Positions 9,251 through 21,155 are shown, counted from the first letter of the stretch. The stretch is 64,000 bases of DNA from Parapedobacter soli (GCF_025460835.1 NZ_JAMXAY010000018.1:1-64000); one strand, 5' to 3'. Notes: a model not told the origin generated them from the sequence alone. A program made the numbers and translations.

Positions 9251-10312
9251 ATGCCATTTAGTAACAAAAGGAACAGTCGGGACGACAACTCCAAACAGCG
9301 GCGCAGGTCAACCTCCAACCATCCCCGCGCGAAGGGTCGCAATTTTGCAAAGCAAAGAACTACCGATGACGAGCAGTGGCAACCGAATACAGGGTCAAGT
9401 AGATTCAGCGGAAAGCGCAAAAATACGGACGCCAGTACTCATCGGGACGGCACACAGCGGCGGGGCGGCCAGTATACTTCGGACAGGTCAGAAAGGCGTC
9501 CTTATGGCAATAAGCCATACGACCCATCCAAGAAACGGCGCGAGCGGACGGAAACCCGTAAAAACCCGCCGGTCGACAGCCGAACCCAAGACGACGGGCT
9601 TATCCGGCTAAACCGTTACATTGCCAACTCAGGTGTCTGTTCCAGGCGTAAGGCCGATGAGTTAATCGAAGCAGGTGTTATTACCGTAAACGGCGAAGTT
9701 GTCACCGAACTGGGCAGCAAAGTGGACCCTGCGAAAGATGACGTACGATACAATGGCGAGCGCTTGAAACGGGAGAAAATGGTGTACATACTACTAAACA
9801 AACCGAAAGATTATATCACCACAACTGATGACCCACAAGAAAGGCGGACGGTGATGCAACTTGTGGCCAATGCTTCACGGGAGCGGATTTATCCGGTAGG
9901 CCGATTGGACCGAAACACGACAGGGTTACTGCTATTGACCAACGACGGTAATCTCGCAGAGAAACTGTCACACCCACGAAATAACGTGGCCAAGATATAT
10001 AATGTCGAGTTGGATAAAAATCTGACACAGGGTGATTTGAACAAAATAGCCTTCGGTTTGGAGCTCGAAGACGGGTTTGTAAAACCCGACGCCGTTAGCT
10101 ATGTGCAAGGTGGCAGTAAACGTGAAGTAGGCATCCAGATCCACAGCGGCAAGAACCGCATTGTAAGACGCATCTTCGAGCACTTGGGTTACGACATTAT
10201 CCGACTGGACCGGGTGGTCTATGCCAACCTCACCAAAAAGGACCTTCCCCGTGGCCGGTGGCGCCACCTCGAAGAAAAAGAAATCATCCAACTCAAACAC
10301 TTTATCAAGTGA
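9251..10312 (+). CDS. rluB: 23S rRNA pseudouridine synthase, RluB/RsuA family
   Basis: Isomerises uridine to pseudouridine in large-subunit rRNA. The first ~110 residues are a disordered basic tail rich in Arg, Lys, Ser and Gly, usual for Bacteroidota homologues. An S4 domain follows (RLNRYIANSGVCSRRKADEL), then the catalytic domain with the aspartate motif VGRLDRNTTGLLLLTNDG and the late motif GKNRIVRRIFEHLGY. I chose the ATG at 9251 (MPFSNKRN) because the upstream alternative at 9221 overlaps the -7 box. The exact target uridine cannot be told from sequence. The pyrophosphohydrolase gene starts 32 bases downstream and is probably cotranscribed. Confidence 0.9.
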   Translation: MPFSNKRNSRDDNSKQRRRSTSNHPRAKGRNFAKQRTTDDEQWQPNTGSSRFSGKRKNTDASTHRDGTQRRGGQYTSDRSERRPYGNKPYDPSKKRRERTETRKNPPVDSRTQDDGLIRLNRYIANSGVCSRRKADELIEAGVITVNGEVVTELGSKVDPAKDDVRYNGERLKREKMVYILLNKPKDYITTTDDPQERRTVMQLVANASRERIYPVGRLDRNTTGLLLLTNDGNLAEKLSHPRNNVAKIYNVELDKNLTQGDLNKIAFGLELEDGFVKPDAVSYVQGGSKREVGIQIHSGKNRIVRRIFEHLGYDIIRLDRVVYANLTKKDLPRGRWRHLEEKEIIQLKHFIK

Positions 10313-10344
10313 TTGTAGATTATTTTTGAATTACGACTAATATC

Positions 10345-10815
10345 ATGACAGATCCCAAATCCCTTACGTCCGTAGCTGCATTTCACAAAACATTCAAGCA
10401 TCCGATATTACCGGAGCCAGCCATCCCCGACGAAAACCGTTGTAAGTTACGGGTGGCACTGCTGGCTGAGGAACTCGGCGAACTAGAAGAGGCCATTGCT
10501 GCCAACGACCTGGTAGAGGTAGCAGACGCACTGTGCGACCTGCAGTATGTGCTGTCTGGTGCCGTGCTGGAATTTGGTTTAGCGGATAAATTTGCGGAGC
10601 TATTCGATGAAGTACAACGCTCAAACATGAGTAAGGCATGCAAAACCGTGCAAGAGGCAGAGGAAACTGTAGCCCATTATCAAGCGAAAGGGGTGCCGTG
10701 CTTCTACGAACAAGCCGATGGACATTATTTGGTATACCGTACAGAAGACCGGAAAACGCTCAAATCCGTTCACTACTCACCCGCCGACCTGAAATCAATC
10801 CTACATAGGGACTGA
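10345..10815 (+). CDS. MazG-like nucleoside triphosphate pyrophosphohydrolase family protein
   Basis: A small all-alpha hydrolase of 156 residues, expected to cleave a nucleoside triphosphate or a related phosphorylated substrate to the monophosphate and pyrophosphate. The metal-binding EExxE...ExxD pattern is visible as EELGELEEAI (about residue 37) and VEVADALCDLQYVLSGA (about residue 54). The C-terminal part (CFYEQADGHYLVYRTEDRKTLKSVHYSP) is typical of the HisE/MazG-like subfamily found in bacteria and phages. It follows rluB on the same strand by 32 bases and converges on the radical SAM gene. The natural substrate is unknown. Confidence 0.8.
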   Translation: MTDPKSLTSVAAFHKTFKHPILPEPAIPDENRCKLRVALLAEELGELEEAIAANDLVEVADALCDLQYVLSGAVLEFGLADKFAELFDEVQRSNMSKACKTVQEAEETVAHYQAKGVPCFYEQADGHYLVYRTEDRKTLKSVHYSPADLKSILHRD

Positions 10816-10823
10816 TAAACAAC

Positions 10824-11789
10824 TTAACCTCGGCGTATATAATTACTGCCCTGGTAGGCCCCACGGCGCTCCAGTTCCTTATCGATGTAGGTCTGGATTG
10901 CGGATTTCCCCTTCCCCCAATTCGGGGCAATCAACAATTCTTGATCTGCCAATCCGAAGAGGCGCTGGATAACGATATCAGGGCGCAACAAGGGGATAAA
11001 CTCGCAAAGGAAATCAGAATACTCCTCCAAGCTGAATACGTGGAATGGCTCACGTTTATAATGTACCCCCATGATGGAACCCTCCACAATGTGGAGGTGA
11101 TGGAGTTTGACGAATTTAATCTGTGGGAACTTATTGATTTCATCTGCATAACGTAGCATCATCTCCCGTGTTTCCCATGGGAATCCGAAAATGGTGTGTA
11201 CACAAATATCCAGCGGGCTTCCTTGAGCTAACGCCAACGCCGCCTCCAGCTCCTGATGGGTGCACCCCCGGTTAATGCGGCTCAATGTATCGTCATAGAT
11301 AGACTCCATACCCATCTCCAAATCCACATCGTAGCGACCGGCATAACTCTCGAGCAAAGCTATCTTTTCAAAGTCAATGCAGTCGGGGCGCGTACCCACT
11401 GACAGCCCGACTACCTGCCCGGGCACGGTGCGCTCGGCCTCGGCCAGTGCCTCGTCATACATCGTCTTGAGGTAATGAACGGGCGCGTATGTATTGGTGT
11501 TTGGCTGAAAATAGATAATGAATTTTTCTGCCCCATAACCGTTTACCGCTCGTTGGATACCCTCTTCCACTTGTTGGCGGATCGTGGGCAACTTCCGGGC
11601 CGAATCGGGTGTAAAAGAATCAACATTACAATATGTACATCCGCCATATCCTTTACTGCCGTCACGGTTCGGACATGTAAATTGACCGTCTACAATGATT
11701 TTGAATACACGCTTACCCTCATATTTAGCACGCAGATACGCACCGTAATGGTTGTAAGGCTTCTGCCCAATGTCGAGGAGTGTGCTCAT
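10824..11789 (-). CDS. TIGR01212-family radical SAM protein (YhcC type)
   Basis: A 321-residue radical SAM enzyme of uncharacterised reaction. The iron-sulfur cysteines are C39, C51 and C54 in FTCPNRDG...GGCTYC, the extended spacing typical of the YhcC/TIGR01212 family. Further family stretches are YFQPNTNTY, VGLSVGTRPDCI (SAM/substrate region), DLEMGMESIYDDTL and HTIFGFPWET. The C-terminal residues contain QELLIAPNWGKGKSAIQ. It is monocistronic; its start lies close to the rpoC terminator. The Escherichia coli homologue is expressed in many conditions but its substrate is not established. Confidence 0.87.
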   Translation of the reverse strand: MSTLLDIGQKPYNHYGAYLRAKYEGKRVFKIIVDGQFTCPNRDGSKGYGGCTYCNVDSFTPDSARKLPTIRQQVEEGIQRAVNGYGAEKFIIYFQPNTNTYAPVHYLKTMYDEALAEAERTVPGQVVGLSVGTRPDCIDFEKIALLESYAGRYDVDLEMGMESIYDDTLSRINRGCTHQELEAALALAQGSPLDICVHTIFGFPWETREMMLRYADEINKFPQIKFVKLHHLHIVEGSIMGVHYKREPFHVFSLEEYSDFLCEFIPLLRPDIVIQRLFGLADQELLIAPNWGKGKSAIQTYIDKELERRGAYQGSNYIRRG

Positions 11790-11817
11790 ATAGCAGGCAA
11801 AGATACGGGTTTATGAC

Positions 11818-11855
11818 GAAAAAAAACCGCCAGGAGCTGAAGCCCTGACGGTTTT
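11818..11855 (-). terminator. Rho-independent terminator after rpoC
   Basis: On the minus strand an inverted repeat AACCGTCAGG / CCTGGCGGTT with a short loop is followed by a run of eight T. It lies about 20 bases after the rpoC stop, and ends the ribosomal/RNA polymerase operon. Confidence 0.85.
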
Positions 11856-11875
11856 ATCCGTTATTATAGGATCAG

Positions 11876-14800
11876 TTAATCTTCTTCTTTAGAAGCGAGC
11901 AGCTGATCGTATTCTTCTTTAGAACCTACGATAATGCCCTCGTAGTCACGTAAACCCGTTCCTGAAGGAATCAGGTGACCTACGATAACGTTCTCCTTCA
12001 GACCAAGTAGATTGTCGCGCTTTCCGGCTATCGATGCTTCGTTCAACACCTTAGTGGTTTCTTGGAAAGATGCAGCCGAAATGAACGATTTAGTTCCTAA
12101 TGATGCCCGGGTAATACCTTGCAACAACGGACTGGAGGTAGCAGGGATCGCATCGCGTACCTCCACGAGTTTTAAATCGCGGCGCTTTAACCCGGAGTTT
12201 ACTTCCCGCAACTTACGCTGCGATACGATCTGTCCAGGTTTCAACTCATCTGAATCACCCTCATCTACAACAACTTTCTTGTCGTAAATCATATCGTTCT
12301 CCTCTACGAAGTCCCATTTATTTACGGCTTCGCGCTCCAAGAAGCGGGTATCACCCGGATCTTCAATCTCGACTTTCTGCATCATCTGATGCACAATGGT
12401 CTCGAAATGTTTGTCGTTGATTTTCACCCCTTGCAGGCGGTAAACCTCCTGTATACCGTTAACGAGGTATTCCTGCACGGCCGATGGACCCTTAATAGCT
12501 AGGATATCGGCTGGTGAAATCGACCCATCTGAAAGCGGCATACCGGCCTTTACAAAGTCGTTGTCCTGAACAAGGATGTGCTTCGATAACGGTACGAGGT
12601 ACTTCTTAACTTGCCCGTCGCGCGACTCGATCGATATCTCACGGTTACCGCGTTTCACCCCGCCCAATGTTACCACACCGTCTATTTCAGTCACCACCGC
12701 CGGGTTAGAAGGGTTACGTGCTTCAAACAATTCGGTTACACGTGGCAAACCACCCGTGATGTCACGCGTTTTGCCCGTAGATCTTGGGATCTTGGCAAGG
12801 ATAACGCCTTCCTTCACAGTAACACCGTCGTTAACAGATACGTGTGCCCCAACGGGTATGTTATAGGTACGGATAACCGCACCCTTGCTATCTACAATCT
12901 TGATTGCAGGGTTCTTCGTCTTATCGCGCGTATCGATAATTACTTTCTCACGGTGACCGGTTTGTTCGTCGGATTCCTCACGGAAAGTAACACCTTCGAT
13001 AATGGCTTCAAACTCAACCTTACCACCGAATTCGGAGATGATAACAGCGTTGTACGGATCCCACGAGCATATACGTTGTCCCTTCGTCACTGTATCTCCC
13101 GCATTCACGTAAAGGAAAGCCCCGTAAGGGATATTGTTAGTCATCAGCACCTTTCTTGTTTCGGGCTCAATGATCCTAAATTCGCCCGACCGGCCGATAA
13201 CTACTTGGTCAAGGACACCATCACCTTCATGTGGAACCGACCGGATGTTTTCGAGCTCGATAACACCATCAAATTTCGCAAATATCTGCGATTCTGCTGC
13301 AATGTTTGAGGCCGTACCACCCACGTGGAATGTACGCAATGTAAGCTGTGTACCCGGCTCACCGATAGACTGGGCGGCAATTACACCAACGGCTTCGCCC
13401 TTTTGCACCCGTTTACCGGTAGCGAGGTTACGGCCATAACACAACGCGCAAACGCCTCGCTTGCTCTCACAGGTCAATACCGAACGTATCTCCAGTCCTT
13501 CCACTGAAGAGTGTTCAATCCGATAAGCAATCTCTTCATCGATATCCTGATCGGCAGCAACCAGCAACTCACCCGATGCCGGATCGTACACATCGTGCAA
13601 CGAAACCCGACCTAGGATGCGGTCATACAACGGTTCGACAATGTCTTCATTATCTTTCAGCGCAGTGGTATAAACACCCCTCAAGCCCCCGCAATCTTCG
13701 TCGACCACAATCATGTCTTGGGCTACGTCGTGCAAACGTCTGGTAAGGTAACCAGCGTCAGCCGTTTTCAGTGCCGTATCCGCAAGACCTTTACGCGCAC
13801 CGTGTGTTGAGATAAAATATTCCAGTACGGACAATCCTTCCTTAAAGTTAGAAAGGATCGGGTTTTCGATGATTTCCCCGCCCGATGCGCCCGACTTCTG
13901 TGGCTTCGCCATCAAGCCCCGCATGCCGCAAAGCTGACGAATCTGCTCCTTGGACCCACGGGCACCCGAATCAAGCATCATGTATACCGAATTGAACCCT
14001 TGGTTGTCGGTCGAAAGGATTTCCATCACATTTGCCGTCAACCGGTTATTGATACGGGTCCAGATATCGATAATCTGGTTATAACGTTCGTTGTTGGTAA
14101 TGAAGCCCATGTTATAGTTATTCATCACCTCCTCAACTTCTTTAGTCGCTTGGTCGATAAGGTCGGCCTTGGCATCCGGGATGTTCAAATCCTGCAGGTT
14201 AAACGAGAGCCCTCCTTTGAATGCCATCTGGAAACCGAGTTCCTTGATATCATCCAGGAACTTCGCCGCACGGGCCATACCGGTAATTTTCACCACTTTA
14301 CCAATGATATCGCGCAGCGATTTCTTGGTCAGCAGCTCATTCACGTATCCGATTTCCTCCGGGACCACCTGGTTGAACAACACGCGGCCCACCGTCGTTT
14401 CAATGACACGTTCCTCAACACTACCATCGATGCCCTTAATTTGGGTCTTCACCTTGATCGAGGCATGCAAATCGATTTGCCTTTCATTATGTGCAATGAT
14501 CACCTCTTCGGCCGAATAGAAGGTCATCCCCTCTCCTTTTACCACCCGGGTTTCGTCGGTTTTACGGCCTTTGGTCATATAGTAAAGCCCCAACACCATA
14601 TCCTGCGAAGGAACCGTGATTGGCGTACCGTTCGCGGGGTTCAGGATGTTGTGCGAAGCAAGCATCAATATCTGTGCTTCCAGGATAGCCGCATTGCCCA
14701 ACGGCAAGTGCACGGCCATCTGGTCACCGTCGAAGTCGGCGTTGAATGCCGTACACACAAGCGGATGGAGTTGGATTGCCTTACCTTCTACCAATGTCGG

Positions 14801-16156
14801 CTGGAACGCCTGTATACCCAAACGGTGCAATGTCGGCGCACGGTTGAGCAATACCGGATGCCCTTTCAGTACGTTCTCCAGAATATCCCATACAACAGGG
14901 TCTTTCCGGTCTACTATTTTCTTTGCTGATTTAACGGTCTTCACGATACCGCGCTCGATCATCTTACGGATGATGAACGGCTTATATAGTTCAGCAGCCA
15001 TATCTTTAGGCAAGCCACATTCATGGAGCTTCAGATTCGGGCCGACTACAATCACCGAACGGGCGGAATAATCCACACGCTTACCCAACAGATTCTGGCG
15101 GAACCGGCCTTGCTTTCCTTTAAGGATATCTGATAGCGATTTCAGTGCACGGTTACCTTCCGTCTTTACTGCATTTACCTTACGGGAATTATCGAACAAC
15201 GAATCGACCGCTTCCTGCAGCATCCGCTTTTCGTTACGGAGAATTACTTCAGGCGCCTTGATTTCCATCAGACGCTTCAACCGGTTGTTACGGATAATTA
15301 CACGGCGGTACAAATCATTGAGGTCGGAAGTCGCAAACCGCCCCCCTTCCAACGGTACCAGCGGCCTCAACTCGGGAGGGATGATCGGAACAATCTTTAC
15401 AATCATCCACTCCGGCCTGTTTTCTATGCGGTCTCGCGATCCGCGGAACGCTTCTACCACCTGCAGGCGCTTCAACGCTTCGTTTTTACGCTGTTGCGAC
15501 GTTTCGTTGGCAGCTTGGTGGCGCAAATCATAAGAAAGCTGGTCGAGATCCAGGCGCTTCAGCAGCTCTTCAAGCGCTTCGGCACCCATCTTTGCGATAA
15601 ATTTCTGCGGATCTGTATCATCCAAGAACTGGTTTTCCTTCGGCAGCGTATCCAATATATCCAGGTATTCTTCCTCCGAGAGGAAATCCATGTATTGGAT
15701 ACCATCTTCTTCTTTTACCCCCGCTTGGATCACTACATACCGTTCGTAGTAGATGATCATATCAAGCTTCTTGGTGGGCAGCCCAAGCAGATAACCGATT
15801 TTATTGGGTAAGGAGCGGAAATACCAAATGTGGGCTACGGGCACAACCAGGCTGATGTGTCCCATACGCTCACGGCGAACTTTCTTCTCTGTTACCTCTA
15901 CCCCGCAACGATCGCACACGATACCCTTATACCGGATACGTTTATATTTACCGCAATGACACTCGTAATCCTTTACCGGACCAAAAATACGTTCGCAAAA
16001 CAAACCATCACGTTCCGGCTTATATGTCCGGTAATTGATCGTTTCGGGTTTCACCACCTCACCGCTTGAGCGCTCGAGGATTGTCTCGGGTGATGCCAAG
16101 CTGATTGTAATGGAGGTGAAGTTGCTCTTTATCTTATTATCTTTTTTGTAAGACAT
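11876..16156 (-). CDS. rpoC: DNA-directed RNA polymerase beta' subunit
   Basis: The beta' subunit (1426 residues) supplies the catalytic Mg-binding loop and the clamp of RNA polymerase. The N-terminal zinc site ([13 protein letters not shown] then CDRCGVEV) lies near residues 65-90, and the active-site motif [12 protein letters not shown] near residue 470. The second zinc site is seen around [16 protein letters not shown], and the trigger-loop region is followed by [16 protein letters not shown]. The C-terminus contains [20 protein letters not shown], a standard beta' end. It follows rpoB by 33 bases and is closed by the strong terminator at 11818-11855. No insertion or truncation is evident. 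Confidence 0.98.
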   Translation of the reverse strand: MSYKKDNKIKSNFTSITISLASPETILERSSGEVVKPETINYRTYKPERDGLFCERIFGPVKDYECHCGKYKRIRYKGIVCDRCGVEVTEKKVRRERMGHISLVVPVAHIWYFRSLPNKIGYLLGLPTKKLDMIIYYERYVVIQAGVKEEDGIQYMDFLSEEEYLDILDTLPKENQFLDDTDPQKFIAKMGAEALEELLKRLDLDQLSYDLRHQAANETSQQRKNEALKRLQVVEAFRGSRDRIENRPEWMIVKIVPIIPPELRPLVPLEGGRFATSDLNDLYRRVIIRNNRLKRLMEIKAPEVILRNEKRMLQEAVDSLFDNSRKVNAVKTEGNRALKSLSDILKGKQGRFRQNLLGKRVDYSARSVIVVGPNLKLHECGLPKDMAAELYKPFIIRKMIERGIVKTVKSAKKIVDRKDPVVWDILENVLKGHPVLLNRAPTLHRLGIQAFQPTLVEGKAIQLHPLVCTAFNADFDGDQMAVHLPLGNAAILEAQILMLASHNILNPANGTPITVPSQDMVLGLYYMTKGRKTDETRVVKGEGMTFYSAEEVIIAHNERQIDLHASIKVKTQIKGIDGSVEERVIETTVGRVLFNQVVPEEIGYVNELLTKKSLRDIIGKVVKITGMARAAKFLDDIKELGFQMAFKGGLSFNLQDLNIPDAKADLIDQATKEVEEVMNNYNMGFITNNERYNQIIDIWTRINNRLTANVMEILSTDNQGFNSVYMMLDSGARGSKEQIRQLCGMRGLMAKPQKSGASGGEIIENPILSNFKEGLSVLEYFISTHGARKGLADTALKTADAGYLTRRLHDVAQDMIVVDEDCGGLRGVYTTALKDNEDIVEPLYDRILGRVSLHDVYDPASGELLVAADQDIDEEIAYRIEHSSVEGLEIRSVLTCESKRGVCALCYGRNLATGKRVQKGEAVGVIAAQSIGEPGTQLTLRTFHVGGTASNIAAESQIFAKFDGVIELENIRSVPHEGDGVLDQVVIGRSGEFRIIEPETRKVLMTNNIPYGAFLYVNAGDTVTKGQRICSWDPYNAVIISEFGGKVEFEAIIEGVTFREESDEQTGHREKVIIDTRDKTKNPAIKIVDSKGAVIRTYNIPVGAHVSVNDGVTVKEGVILAKIPRSTGKTRDITGGLPRVTELFEARNPSNPAVVTEIDGVVTLGGVKRGNREISIESRDGQVKKYLVPLSKHILVQDNDFVKAGMPLSDGSISPADILAIKGPSAVQEYLVNGIQEVYRLQGVKINDKHFETIVHQMMQKVEIEDPGDTRFLEREAVNKWDFVEENDMIYDKKVVVDEGDSDELKPGQIVSQRKLREVNSGLKRRDLKLVEVRDAIPATSSPLLQGITRASLGTKSFISAASFQETTKVLNEASIAGKRDNLLGLKENVIVGHLIPSGTGLRDYEGIIVGSKEEYDQLLASKEED

Positions 16157-16189
16157 ACTTTCGTTTCTAAAGTTAAAACGCTATGCTGA

Positions 16190-19100
16190 TTAATCCAACG
16201 TGATATCCAAACCTAAGCCTCTCAGCTCGTGCACGAGTACGTTGAACGATTCCGGCACAGACGGGGTCGGCAGGTTGTTGCCTTTAACAATGGCCTCATA
16301 GGTCTTAGCCCTACCTACCACATCGTCGGATTTCACGGTCAGGATTTCTTGAAGAATATTTGACGCACCGAATGCCTCCAGTGCCCACACTTCCATCTCA
16401 CCGAAACGCTGTCCACCGAACTGGGCTTTACCGCCCAAAGGTTGCTGCGTAATGAGCGAATAAGGGCCAATGGAACGTGCGTGCATCTTATCATCAACCA
16501 TGTGGCCGAGCTTTAACATATAAATCACGCCCACAGTGGTCGGCTGGTCAAAGCGCTCACCGGTCAGCCCATTATAGAGATACGTCCGTCCCGATGCTGG
16601 GAGTTTGGCTTTTTCCACCCATTCTTCCACTTCTTCGGTAGATGCACCGTCGAAAATCGGCGTAGCAAACTTCACTCCTAACTTCGTGCCGGCCCAGCCT
16701 AAAACAGTTTCATAGATCTGGCCAAGGTTCATCCGCGATGGTACCCCTAACGGATTCAAGACAATATCGACCGGAGTTCCGTCTTCGAGGAATGGCATAT
16801 CCTCATCACGTACAATCCGTGCGACGATGCCTTTGTTTCCATGCCGGCCGGCCATCTTATCCCCTACTTTGAGCTTCCGCTTCTTGGCGATGAATACTTT
16901 AGCCATCTGAACGATACCAGACGGCAACTCATCGCCCACGCTGATCGCAAACTTATCGCGCTTATAGGCACCTAGCTCTTCGTTCAACTTGATGTTATAG
17001 AAGTGGAGCGTTTGCTTAATCAATTCGTTCTTATCATCATCGGTAGTCCATCCGGTCGGATTAATATTAGCATATTCCAGTTCGGTAAGGATACGTTGCG
17101 TGAACTTCGACCCCTTTGGTACCAAGAGCTCTTTATATACATTGTAAACCCCCTGTGATGTCTTGCCGTTCACAATCGTAAACAGCTTCTCTATCAACTT
17201 ATCTTTCAGGGCCTTCAATGCCTTCTCGTGCCGGGCATCTAATTGGTCGAGTGCTTTTTTCTCCTCATCCTTCGCCACCTTTTTCGCACGCGAAAACAGC
17301 TTGGTATCGATTACCACGCCATTGATCGACGGCGGGGTCTTCAACGATGCATCCTTGACGTCGCCCGCCTTATCGCCAAAGATGGCGCGGAGAAGTTTCT
17401 CCTCAGGCGACGGGTCGGATTCACCCTTAGGGGTGATTTTACCAATGAGGATGTCCCCATCGCGCACCTCGGCACCCACCCGGATAATTCCGTTTTCGTC
17501 CAGGTCCTTGGTTGCTTCTTCTGAAACGTTCGGAATATCAGCCGTGAGCTCTTCCTCTCCACGTTTCGTATCGCGCACTTCCAACTCAAACTCCTCGATA
17601 TGCAGCGAAGTGAAAATATCTTGGCTCACCACGCGTTCGGAAATCACAATGGCGTCCTCGAAATTAAACCCTTGCCAAGGCATAAACGCAACTTTCAAAT
17701 TACGCCCCAGGGCAAGCTCGCCGTTTTGGGTGGCATAGCCCTCACATAGCACCTGCCCTTTTTCAACTTGCTGTCCTTTTTTAACGATGGGCTTCAAGTT
17801 AATACAGGTGCTCTGATTCGTTTTCTTGAACTTGATCAAACGATAGGTTTTGACGTCATCGTCAAAAGAAACCAATCGATCATCATCGGTACGTTCGTAC
17901 CTGATTTTAATCTCATTGGCATCTACATATTCTACAACGCCTTTGCCTTCCGCATTGATCAGTGTGCGGGAGTCTCGGGCTACGCGTCCTTCCAATCCGG
18001 TACCCACAATAGGGGCTTCCGGGCGCAGTAGGGGCACCGCTTGACGTTGCATGTTAGATCCCATCAGCGCACGGTTGGCATCGTCATGCTCCAGGAATGG
18101 GATCAGCGACGCAGCGATGGATGTAATCTGATTGGGTGCAATATCCATCAAATCCAACATCTCCGGCTCGATAACCGGGAAGTCGCCCTCATACCTGGCT
18201 TTTACCTTCGGTGTGATGAAATTGCCTTTATCATCATATTCAGCATTTGCTTGCGCAATGGTTTTGCCATCTTCGTCTTCTGCAGACAGGTAAATCACGG
18301 GTTCCTCAACCACAACACGGCCATTCTCGACACGCCGATAGGGGGTCTCTATAAAGCCGAGGTTATTGATCTTTGCGTGTACACATAGCGACGAAATCAG
18401 ACCGATATTGGGTCCTTCTGGTGTCTCAATTGTACATAACCTACCGTAGTGCGTGTAGTGTACGTCGCGCACCTCAAATCCCGCGCGCTCACGCGATAAC
18501 CCCCCGGGCCCCAGGGCAGACAGCCTACGCTTGTGCGTAATCTCAGCCAACGGGTTGGTTTGGTCCATAAACTGCGACAGTTGATTGGTACCAAAGAATG
18601 AATTGATTACGGACGACAACGTACGTGCGTTGATCAGGTCCGTCGGGGTGAATACTTCGTTGTCGCGGATATTCATACGCTCGCGTATGGTACGGGCCAT
18701 ACGTGAAAGCCCTACGCCAAACTGTGAGTAGAGCTGTTCGCCCACAGTACGCACCCGCCGGTTAGACAGGTGGTCGATATCATCGACTTCTGCCTTAGAG
18801 TTGATCAGATTGATCAGGTACTTTACGATGGCAATGATATCTTCACGTGTCAGCACCTTGGTTTCATCCGGGGTGTCCAACTGTAATTTCCGGTTGATGC
18901 GGTACCTTCCCACATCACCCAGGTCATAACGTTTATCCGAGAAGAACAAGCGCTCGATAATCCCGCGTGCCGTTTCCTCATCGGGCGGTTCAGCGTTACG
19001 CAATTGCCGGTAGATATGCTCCACGGCTTCCTTCTCCGAGTTAGACGTATCTTTTTGAAGCGTATTGTAGATGATGGAGTAGTCTGCATTATTAGCAGTA

Positions 19101-19999
19101 TCCTCTTTGGTGAGGATGATTGACTTCACACCGGCATCTATGATCAGTTCGATGTGGTCTTCTTCCAATACCGTTTCCCGTTCCAGCACTACCTCGTTAC
19201 GGTCAATGGAAACAACTTCCCCGGTATCTTCATCCACAAAATCCTCGATCCACTTCTTCAATACCCTCGCGGCCAACTTACGGCCCACATATTTCTTGAG
19301 CCCCGATTTGCTTACCTTCACTTCATCCGCCAATTCGAACAACTCCAGGATATCCTTATCCGAATCGTAGCCAATGGCACGCAGGAGTGTGGTAACGGGG
19401 AATTTCTTCTTACGGTCTATGTATGCATACATCACGTTATTCACGTCTGTAGCAAATTCAATCCATGAGCCTTTGAAGGGGATTACCCGGGCTGAGTACA
19501 GTTTAGTACCATTGGTATGTCGGCTTTGGCCGAAAAACACGCCCGGTGAACGGTGCAGTTGCGATACGATTACGCGCTCTGCGCCATTGATTACAAAGGT
19601 CCCTTTCGGAGTCATATAGGGGATGGTCCCTAAATAAACGTCCTGCACAATGGTTTCGAAATCCTCGTGCTCTTCGTCGTTACACGACAGCCGCAGCTTT
19701 GCCTTGAGCGGAACACTATAGGTCAACCCACGTTCAATACACTCTTGTATACTGTAGCGCGGCGGATCGATGAAATAATCCAGAAACTCAAGTACGAAAA
19801 TGTTCCTTGAATCAGATATAGGGAAGTTTTCGGAAAACACCTTAAACAGCCCTTCCTGGTGGCGGTTGTCGGAAGTCGTTTCGAGTTGAAAAAACTCCCG
19901 GAAAGATTCCAATTGCACGTCCAGAAAATCAGGGTAATCAATTACCTTCCTACTACTTGCAAAATTTACTCTTTCGTTTTGAATATTTTTGTTTGCCAA
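16190..19999 (-). CDS. rpoB: DNA-directed RNA polymerase beta subunit (TTG start)
   Basis: The 1269-residue beta subunit forms the other half of the RNA polymerase cleft and the rifampicin pocket. The rifampicin region reads [17 protein letters not shown] then [20 protein letters not shown], the susceptible-type sequence. The C-terminal [18 protein letters not shown] is the beta/beta' contact. The first residues [19 protein letters not shown] match family N-termini, but the initiator codon here is TTG (19997-19999); no ATG or GTG fits. Upstream lies a 180-base gap from rplL with two hairpins, so expression relative to the ribosomal proteins may be adjusted there. Confidence 0.98.
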   Translation of the reverse strand: MANKNIQNERVNFASSRKVIDYPDFLDVQLESFREFFQLETTSDNRHQEGLFKVFSENFPISDSRNIFVLEFLDYFIDPPRYSIQECIERGLTYSVPLKAKLRLSCNDEEHEDFETIVQDVYLGTIPYMTPKGTFVINGAERVIVSQLHRSPGVFFGQSRHTNGTKLYSARVIPFKGSWIEFATDVNNVMYAYIDRKKKFPVTTLLRAIGYDSDKDILELFELADEVKVSKSGLKKYVGRKLAARVLKKWIEDFVDEDTGEVVSIDRNEVVLERETVLEEDHIELIIDAGVKSIILTKEDTANNADYSIIYNTLQKDTSNSEKEAVEHIYRQLRNAEPPDEETARGIIERLFFSDKRYDLGDVGRYRINRKLQLDTPDETKVLTREDIIAIVKYLINLINSKAEVDDIDHLSNRRVRTVGEQLYSQFGVGLSRMARTIRERMNIRDNEVFTPTDLINARTLSSVINSFFGTNQLSQFMDQTNPLAEITHKRRLSALGPGGLSRERAGFEVRDVHYTHYGRLCTIETPEGPNIGLISSLCVHAKINNLGFIETPYRRVENGRVVVEEPVIYLSAEDEDGKTIAQANAEYDDKGNFITPKVKARYEGDFPVIEPEMLDLMDIAPNQITSIAASLIPFLEHDDANRALMGSNMQRQAVPLLRPEAPIVGTGLEGRVARDSRTLINAEGKGVVEYVDANEIKIRYERTDDDRLVSFDDDVKTYRLIKFKKTNQSTCINLKPIVKKGQQVEKGQVLCEGYATQNGELALGRNLKVAFMPWQGFNFEDAIVISERVVSQDIFTSLHIEEFELEVRDTKRGEEELTADIPNVSEEATKDLDENGIIRVGAEVRDGDILIGKITPKGESDPSPEEKLLRAIFGDKAGDVKDASLKTPPSINGVVIDTKLFSRAKKVAKDEEKKALDQLDARHEKALKALKDKLIEKLFTIVNGKTSQGVYNVYKELLVPKGSKFTQRILTELEYANINPTGWTTDDDKNELIKQTLHFYNIKLNEELGAYKRDKFAISVGDELPSGIVQMAKVFIAKKRKLKVGDKMAGRHGNKGIVARIVRDEDMPFLEDGTPVDIVLNPLGVPSRMNLGQIYETVLGWAGTKLGVKFATPIFDGASTEEVEEWVEKAKLPASGRTYLYNGLTGERFDQPTTVGVIYMLKLGHMVDDKMHARSIGPYSLITQQPLGGKAQFGGQRFGEMEVWALEAFGASNILQEILTVKSDDVVGRAKTYEAIVKGNNLPTPSVPESFNVLVHELRGLGLDITLD

Positions 20000-20037
20000 G
20001 GGAATAAGATTTTAGTTTAACTATTTAAACTGCACTT

Positions 20038-20067
20038 TGGGTGCTGCTTTCGCCTCGTTGAGGCACC
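20038..20067 (-). promoter_or_regulatory. Hairpin just upstream of rpoB
   Basis: The segment folds into a stem-loop: an inner perfect GCCTC/GAGGC stem with a GTT loop (plus-strand reading), flanked by GGGTGC and ACCC that can extend pairing imperfectly. It lies about 40-70 bases before the rpoB start codon, so it would sit in the rpoBC leader of the operon mRNA. Role is inferred only from position. Confidence 0.35.
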
Positions 20068-20120
20068 CATACAGCCCGGATATGGTACTGGTGATAAGAG
20101 GAAAAGTCATAAACAGGAAT

Positions 20121-20149
20121 AGACTCTGACGAAATTCACGTCAGAGTCT
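20121..20149 (-). promoter_or_regulatory. 11-bp perfect hairpin between rplL and rpoB (possible attenuator or processing site)
   Basis: AGACTCTGACG and CGTCAGAGTCT form an 11-bp perfect stem with a 7-base loop, 31 bases after the rplL stop. On the minus strand the stem is followed by ATTCCTGTTT, not a clean T-run, so full termination is unlikely. In Escherichia coli a partial terminator and an RNase III site lie at the equivalent place, which suggests a similar role here. Confidence 0.6.
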
Positions 20150-20179
20150 ACCCCATTCAGGTGTGTTGTATGAACTGAA

Positions 20180-20560
20180 TTAGTTGATCTCAACAACAGC
20201 TCCTGCTTCTTCGAGTTGCTTCTTCAGTGCTTCGGCTTCGTCTTTAGCAACACCGGTTTTAATTTCTTTCGGCGCACCGTCAACTAGGTCCTTAGCTTCC
20301 TTCAGACCAAGACCTGTCAAATCTTTAACCAATTTGACTACAGCTAATTTCTGACCGCCAGCTTCTTTCAAAATTACGTCGAAAGATGTCTTCTCTTCCG
20401 CTGCAGCAGGCGCATCGCCGCCAGCAGCCGGACCGGCAACGGCCACTGCAGCCGCAGCTGGCTCAATGCCATACTCGTCTTTCAAGATTTGAGCTAACTC
20501 GTTAACTTCCTTTACTGTCAAGTTTACCAACTGCTCAGCAAACGCTTTTAAATCTGCCAT
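20180..20560 (-). CDS. rplL: 50S ribosomal protein L7/L12
   Basis: The stalk protein (126 residues) recruits and activates translational GTPases. The N-terminal dimerisation helices ([20 protein letters not shown]) are followed by the Ala/Gly/Pro-rich hinge ([20 protein letters not shown], about residues 36-55) and the globular C-terminal domain with [20 protein letters not shown] and [16 protein letters not shown]. Length and sequence are standard. It follows rplJ by about 75 bases and is separated from rpoB by a 180-base spacer with two hairpins. Confidence 0.98.
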   Translation of the reverse strand: MADLKAFAEQLVNLTVKEVNELAQILKDEYGIEPAAAAVAVAGPAAGGDAPAAAEEKTSFDVILKEAGGQKLAVVKLVKDLTGLGLKEAKDLVDGAPKEIKTGVAKDEAEALKKQLEEAGAVVEIN

Positions 20561-20634
20561 TTTATTTTTAATTTTTGAATTTACTTTTTAAAACTATTAA
20601 CAACTTTTCGGACATTTCAATTGGAGGGATCCGA

Positions 20635-21153
20635 TTAACCTCTCTCTTGTAAAGTTTTAACCAACCCGGCCAGCGTATTACCTCCTGATTGGAGTGCTGA
20701 TACGACATTCTTGGCCGGTGATTGCAACAAACCAATGATATCACCGATAAGCTCATGCTTAGACTTAAGCTTGCTTAACGTGTCGACTTGGTTATCGCCA
20801 ATGAACACAGCGGCATCGATATAGGCACCTTTCAAAACGGGCTTATCGCCTTCCTTACGGAGCTCCTTAATCAATTTCGCCGGTGCATTACCGACTTCCG
20901 AAAACAACATAGTTGATGATCCCTTCAAGATACCCACCAACTCTTCCGAATCGACTCCGGCTTCTACAAGTGCTTTGTGAATCAACGTGTTTTTCACCAC
21001 TTGCATAGCAATCCCTTTGTCGAAGCACTTGCGGCGTATCCCATTGATTTTTGCAACAGTCAAGTCAGCAGTGTCGGTAATGTAAAAATTACCGTACGAT
21101 TTAATCTGCTCAGCTAAAGCGCTAACAATTTCTTGTTTTTCTTCTCTTTTCAT
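20635..21153 (-). CDS. rplJ: 50S ribosomal protein L10
   Basis: Anchors the L7/L12 dimers to the large subunit. The 172-residue protein starts MKREEKQEIVSALAEQIKSY and has the conserved FYITDTADLTVAKINGIRRK stretch, where L10 contacts 23S rRNA, and a C-terminal helix for L12 dimers. It starts two bases after rplA ends, so the two are coupled. L10(L12) complexes repress their own mRNA in many bacteria; with no leader between rplA and rplJ here, such control would have to act within the rplA region or further upstream. Confidence 0.97.
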   Translation of the reverse strand: MKREEKQEIVSALAEQIKSYGNFYITDTADLTVAKINGIRRKCFDKGIAMQVVKNTLIHKALVEAGVDSEELVGILKGSSTMLFSEVGNAPAKLIKELRKEGDKPVLKGAYIDAAVFIGDNQVDTLSKLKSKHELIGDIIGLLQSPAKNVVSALQSGGNTLAGLVKTLQERG

Positions 21154-21155
21154 GA

